Source: JANXSS01 sp025356535 (lineage in GTDB: Bacteria > Pseudomonadota > Gammaproteobacteria > Burkholderiales > Burkholderiaceae_D). Taken from it: 21,872 nucleotides of DNA. Positions 21,821 to 21,872 of this stretch are shown here, in pieces. The stretch spans positions 1 to 21,872 of the forward strand of contig JAYUMU010000046.1 in NCBI GenBank assembly GCA_043762325.1, read 5' to 3'. Within the stretch, counting starts at the first letter, position 1. Every line of letters begins with the position of its first letter. Under the pieces are notes generated by a model that worked only from the letters and a program-made list of their open reading frames with translations, did no database searches and was not told the origin of the DNA. Position numbers and translations under genes: made by a program.

Positions 21821-21872
21821 AGCGCAGCGTCAATCGAGCCCCGCCATGGCCAGCCAGATCGAAATTGCCCAG
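21807..21872 (-). CDS. Possible C-terminus of a leftward gene (partial)
   Basis: The minus strand is open from the window edge to a TGA at 21809-21807, reading LGNFDLAGHGGARLTLRFKP and one more residue. The GGARLTLRF-type ending is reminiscent of sensor histidine kinases, but 21 residues are too few to decide. This frame would overlap the end of dctA by 14 bases. A second minus-strand frame (21872-21830, reading WAISIWLAMAGLD and stop) avoids the overlap and is equally possible. Treat the function as unknown. Confidence 0.3.
   Translation of the reverse strand: MGNFDLAGHGGARLTLRFKPR

Noticed and set aside
1..21872. CRISPR arrays, prophage or defence genes
   Set aside because: No regularly spaced repeats, integrase, phage structural genes, nucleases or toxin-antitoxin pairs were recognisable. 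The window is mostly core metabolism, repair and transport.

Overview
The window is GC-rich, densely coded bacterial chromosome. Three things suggest a betaproteobacterium close to the Oxalobacteraceae (Massilia or Herbaspirillum-like): the housekeeping gene order (mutL-miaA; tsaE-amiC divergent from queG), a PEP-CTERM protein behind a sigma-54 promoter, and a DctS/DctR two-component system divergent from a DctPQM TRAP transporter. This placement comes from reading the proteins; no database search was made.

Layout. Positions 1-96 look like the terminus of an IS21-like insertion sequence that has cut a methyl-accepting chemotaxis gene; only its first 156 codons remain (97-564, minus). A 416-bp gap follows, then an HDOD-domain signalling gene (981-2507, minus) and a PEP-CTERM protein gene (2639-3490, minus). 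The 383 bp upstream of the PEP-CTERM gene hold an exact GG-N10-GC sigma-54 promoter, an IHF-like site, an inverted repeat and a second, divergent sigma-54 promoter with no recognisable gene in front of it. Next come a 70-residue lipoprotein (3874-4086, minus), an elongator tRNA-Met with its own promoter and terminator (4436-4512, minus), miaA and mutL (minus), and a 121-bp nested palindrome (7663-7783) ahead of a DedA-family membrane protein gene (7900-8544, plus).

The middle holds a complete chemotaxis receptor ending in a DWEEF tail (8569-10347, minus), the cell-wall amidase AmiC with a long Arg/Asp/Ala-rich linker (10527-12056, minus), tsaE (12020-12505, minus) and queG (12594-13718, plus).

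The right third is a C4-dicarboxylate uptake locus. dctS, dctR and an AEC-family permease form a leftward operon. dctP, dctQ and dctM (TRAP transporter) followed by dctA (cation symporter) run rightward. The divergent dctS/dctP intergenic region carries two overlapping palindromes that are candidate regulator sites. The likely logic is that DctS senses external dicarboxylates and DctR activates one or more of the three unrelated transporter types encoded beside it. The last 52 bases probably hold the 3' end of another leftward gene.

The most unusual items are the sigma-54 intergenic region (3491-3873), the mutL/dedA palindrome and the IS-interrupted receptor. No CRISPR array, phage or defence system was seen.
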